Assembly: GCA_001695595.3 (NCBI GenBank)
Contig: MBPM02000016.1
Span: 992,001-1,056,000, forward strand
Source: Plasmopara viticola
Taxonomy: Eukaryota; Oomycota; Peronosporomycetes; Peronosporales; Peronosporaceae
DNA length: 64,000 nucleotides
Direction: 5' to 3'
Shown: in pieces, positions 61,359 through 64,000 of the stretch
How the letters are laid out: every line of letters starts with the position of its first letter
How positions within the stretch are numbered: the stretch's first letter is position 1
The notes under the pieces: model-generated
What the model saw: the letters and a program-made list of their open reading frames with translations, nothing else
Databases searched by the model: none
What the model was told of the DNA's origin: nothing
Position numbers and translations under genes: made by a program

Positions 61359-61606
61359 GTGTCATACCGCTAAATGAAGTGAATTGCGTCAGAATGAAGT
61401 GACGAACGACAGAATAAAATTACAACGTGAATATAGTCAATACTGGTGAGGCCATGATGTCATAGACTGAAGTCACTGGATTCCCGTCATTGAATGACGT
61501 CATCGAAAAAGCATCTAGGGGGATCAAGAAGGATAGACTTTAAGTAGCCCAGAGCGGCGACCTAAGCATCTAAATACATGATTTTTGATTCTTACGCTCC
61601 ACTTAA
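61359..61606 (+). repeat. 3' LTR of the decayed copia element
   Basis: It starts TGTGTCATACCGC and shares with the 5' LTR a start block, an internal block (CATCTAGGGGGATCAAGAAGG against CCTCTAGAAGATCGAGAAGGG) and CTAAATACAT near the end. It is strongly diverged and its right boundary is uncertain. Confidence 0.55.
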
Positions 61607-64000
61607 AATTGCTGATAGTTCACACACTAGGGTGGCTTACAGTCTGCGAAAAAGGTGGGTCATTCTACCTTAAGTTTACATTTGACGGCACCCACCGCAC
61701 AATTTTCTTGAATTGGACATTCTCTTTTGCGCAAATCATACTTTTTATATCGAACTAGGTCATTTTGAGCAAACGGAAATGCCTTGTCTAAACAAAACTT
61801 TTCGAATTATAGTTCTTGTTGAAACTGTACCGAACCGATAGTTTACCTGCGTTTATACTTCGATCGAATAGGATATTGTATAACAATGAGATTCTAAAAC
61901 TATACTTCAATGCATGGGGATACAGAAGCTGGAAGACCAAGCAAAATAAAAGTTAACATTTTGATGACTATGATCATCGAAAAGTATAGGGCTAGTCACA
62001 GGCAGTCGCTTAATAGTAAAGGGAGAATACAAACCGTGGCCCATACATTAAGATAGATTATCATTGTTTAGATGCCATAGAGCCTTGTTGGCTTGTTATA
62101 CTGAAGAAAGGTACAATCTCATTTAAGCCCTATTTGTAACCAACTGATATTCAAACTTGAGCTATTTGTTTAATGACCCGATTAGTCACACAATGGTAAC
62201 CGCACCACTCTGTAGAATTTGACGCTTGCTTCATATATTATAGCCTACAAATAGTCATATATGGGTGGACATTTGGATTGTTTTTGCATGTATCCTATTA
62301 GGGATGCATTGAAATATGCTTATTACAGGATGTGTGTCAAGCCTACGTAGCAAGTATTTGTAACTCTAAAAATGTAAATAATCGTGTTACACTCGACGTT
62401 AAAGAATGTTTGTCGAACCATAAAGTAAAAGGAACAGAAAATATTAAGCGAGAAAGCGCTTTTTCAGCAACTTATGCGTAAACAGATGACTGCATTACAG
62501 TCGCAAAGAATAACTATGAGGACACAAGTGTTTGCTTAGATGCCTGTATGCAAAGTTAGAGTCTCTCTACAAGAAGCTCATGAGGCCTCGTTTGTTTGTT
62601 ACACCGAAGAAGGGCACCCTTATAATGAATCTGAAACATGTGCTGAATAAAATAATTTTGTAAGAGTATACGACTACAACTTCAATTGACTTGTTGAAAA
62701 CGTTCAGATTGTACATAAAGAGCGGTCATATCTAAAATTAGAATTAGAAGCGCTCGCGGTCTTATATACCAAGGTGGTACCTTTTCACATTCTGTGACAA
62801 ACCCAGTGTGTCCCCCCATTTGGCGGAGCTGCCATACTGTGGAACATACGTCATGCGATGTTTTAGGCAAATAAAAGAAGATTTAATAATTTAAAACGAA
62901 AGGAGGTATAATATTCTTGGCTTCATGCATATTAGTAGGCACTACTATCCTTGACTGTAATCGAAAAATTTATAACTGATCTTTGCTCTAGAATTAATAA
63001 TTATTTTAATATCGAAAACATTACCAAGTTTCCGAGTTTCTTTTTCTTTAATTTCTTACTTCGGTTCCAGCATGCAGTTGTTAAAAGTTTAAAAAAATTC
63101 AAAAAATAAATTCAAAACCTTCAACAACTGCAATCCAAGAGTCAATTTAAGTTTCTGATTTTCTGGATTGAAAGTAAAACAAGCTTGTAGAGTTAATCCG
63201 ACATTTGCGCTTGTTCTAGAATAGAAAATTGTATCAGAGACCTCCTCTCACGCTTCCTTGAGTATATAGCCACTGGATCCCTGCTGCACGAGGCAGCTTT
63301 TCTGCTCAATCTAAATCTTAGTCGCTTGGACTGATCCTTAGTGAGGAGGGAGCCGTATTAGACGAGATTAATACGCTAGCAGTCCTGCCCGGCTCCAAGG
63401 GGCTGCAGCACCTAGCTGCACAATGGGCTTCGATCGTTCATCTGAGGTGAAAACCACCATTTGCGGTTAGTGTGCCTTGTGCCAAGGTTGCTGGTAGAAA
63501 GACCTCACGGTCAACCAATCGTTTGAATTGCCACGGGGAGACGAAAACACTTATCAGGCGCAAGGCAGTCCGATGGAGAACTTTCAGGAATGAATGAAAG
63601 ATCGAAAGGATTGACTTCAAAGTAAATCGTAGAGTTTAAGTACACCTTGTATGTCCTTTTCTAGGGTTTATTAGCTCATGGCTGTCAGGTGATTTCGCTT
63701 GACGTGGACCAAAGGAAGCTGATCATACGTTGAGGCTATACGAGGACACCAAAATGCACATAGCTTATCGATTGAGATATTGCCGAACGCTGTAAATTTT
63801 AAAATCTATATCAAAATTCGACTTATGGCGTCCCGATTTCTTGTTTTTCTTCCAATACCTCAGGTACTGCCTACTTCGCTCCCAGCAGAGCTTTGATAGG
63901 CTTCTGAGCTACTTCGACAAACAACAGATTCGCGCGCGCGGAAAGCGCAGCCACAGTATCGTATCAATCTTTTTATTAGACGTCAAAGAAATGCGAACAA
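61607..64000. other. Unassigned DNA with short RT-like scraps
   Basis: No intact gene. Two similar pieces at about 62083-62125 and 62585-62630 read 'LVILKKGT' and 'LFVTPKKGTLIMNLKHVLNK', the latter like the 'FV-x-KK-x-GTLRM...LNK' finger motif of LTR reverse transcriptases. A GC-richer, structured block at about 63240-63480, with TATATAG and several CTGCAG/GCAGC motifs, may be part of a long terminal repeat, but I cannot pair it. The right edge is cut by the window. Confidence 0.4.

Larger units (their letters stand above)
57524..61606 (+). mobile_element. Decayed full-length copia element related to the intact one
   Basis: It has diverged LTRs at both ends, a one-mismatch copy of the same primer-binding site, and remnants of Gag, integrase, RT and RNase H in the right order, all broken by stops and shifts. 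The LTRs (about 230-250 bases) are longer than those of the intact copy but share its start (ACACC..CGAATGCAT) and end (TTCACTTCG..TTTTT). It therefore belongs to a sister family rather than being an aged copy of the intact element. Confidence 0.8.

Noticed and set aside
1..64000. tRNA, rRNA or snRNA genes
   Set aside because: No segment showed a convincing cloverleaf or rRNA signature by eye. The tRNA-Asn match at 50151 is only a 12-base primer-binding site.

Overview
The window looks like nuclear DNA of an oomycete, most likely a downy mildew or Phytophthora relative. The reasons are short GT-AG introns of 55-89 bases, very long intron-poor exons, WSC/PAN/cadherin surface domains mixed in one protein, and Ty3/gypsy and Ty1/copia elements in moderately AT-rich intergenic DNA. 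No organism name can be read directly from the sequence, so this is inference.

Layout. (1) 1-1531, minus strand: relic of a Ty3/gypsy-like gag-protease, broken by an in-frame stop and a frameshift. (2) 1532-4384: intergenic DNA without a convincing gene. (3) 4385-46631, plus strand: one enormous gene. The open frames in this stretch join at phase-compatible GT-AG introns into 11 exons and 13,852 codons including the stop. The predicted protein has a signal peptide, PA14-like, PAN and fibrinogen-like domains, a Cys-rich GCC2/GCC3 segment, roughly 75 cadherin-like repeats in four blocks, and laminin-G, F5/8-C and WSC domains between or inside those blocks. About 13 IPT/TIG repeats follow, then a Cys-rich juxtamembrane segment, about nine membrane spans and an acidic-then-basic cytoplasmic tail. 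It reads as a giant adhesion or sensing receptor. (4) 46697-49522, minus strand, convergent with the giant gene: an IQ/TPR-like ORF and an upstream PHD-finger ORF, possibly halves of one gene. (5) 50000-54469: a complete, apparently recent Ty1/copia retrotransposon with identical 146-base LTRs, a 5-base target duplication, one uninterrupted 1,368-residue polyprotein, and a primer-binding site that matches the anticodon arm of tRNA-Asn. (6) 54470-64000: TE graveyard holding a likely solo LTR of the same lineage (about 55310-55510), a possible short TIR element (56612-57077), a badly decayed full-length copia relative (about 57524-61606) with its own nested insertion, and unassigned DNA to the end with short RT-like scraps.

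How the parts relate. The giant gene and the two ORFs facing it form a compact gene island with only 65 bases between the convergent stop codons, flanked on both sides by retrotransposon DNA. The young copia copy sits about 0.5 kb upstream of the PHD-finger ORF and is the only element here that still looks capable of expression.
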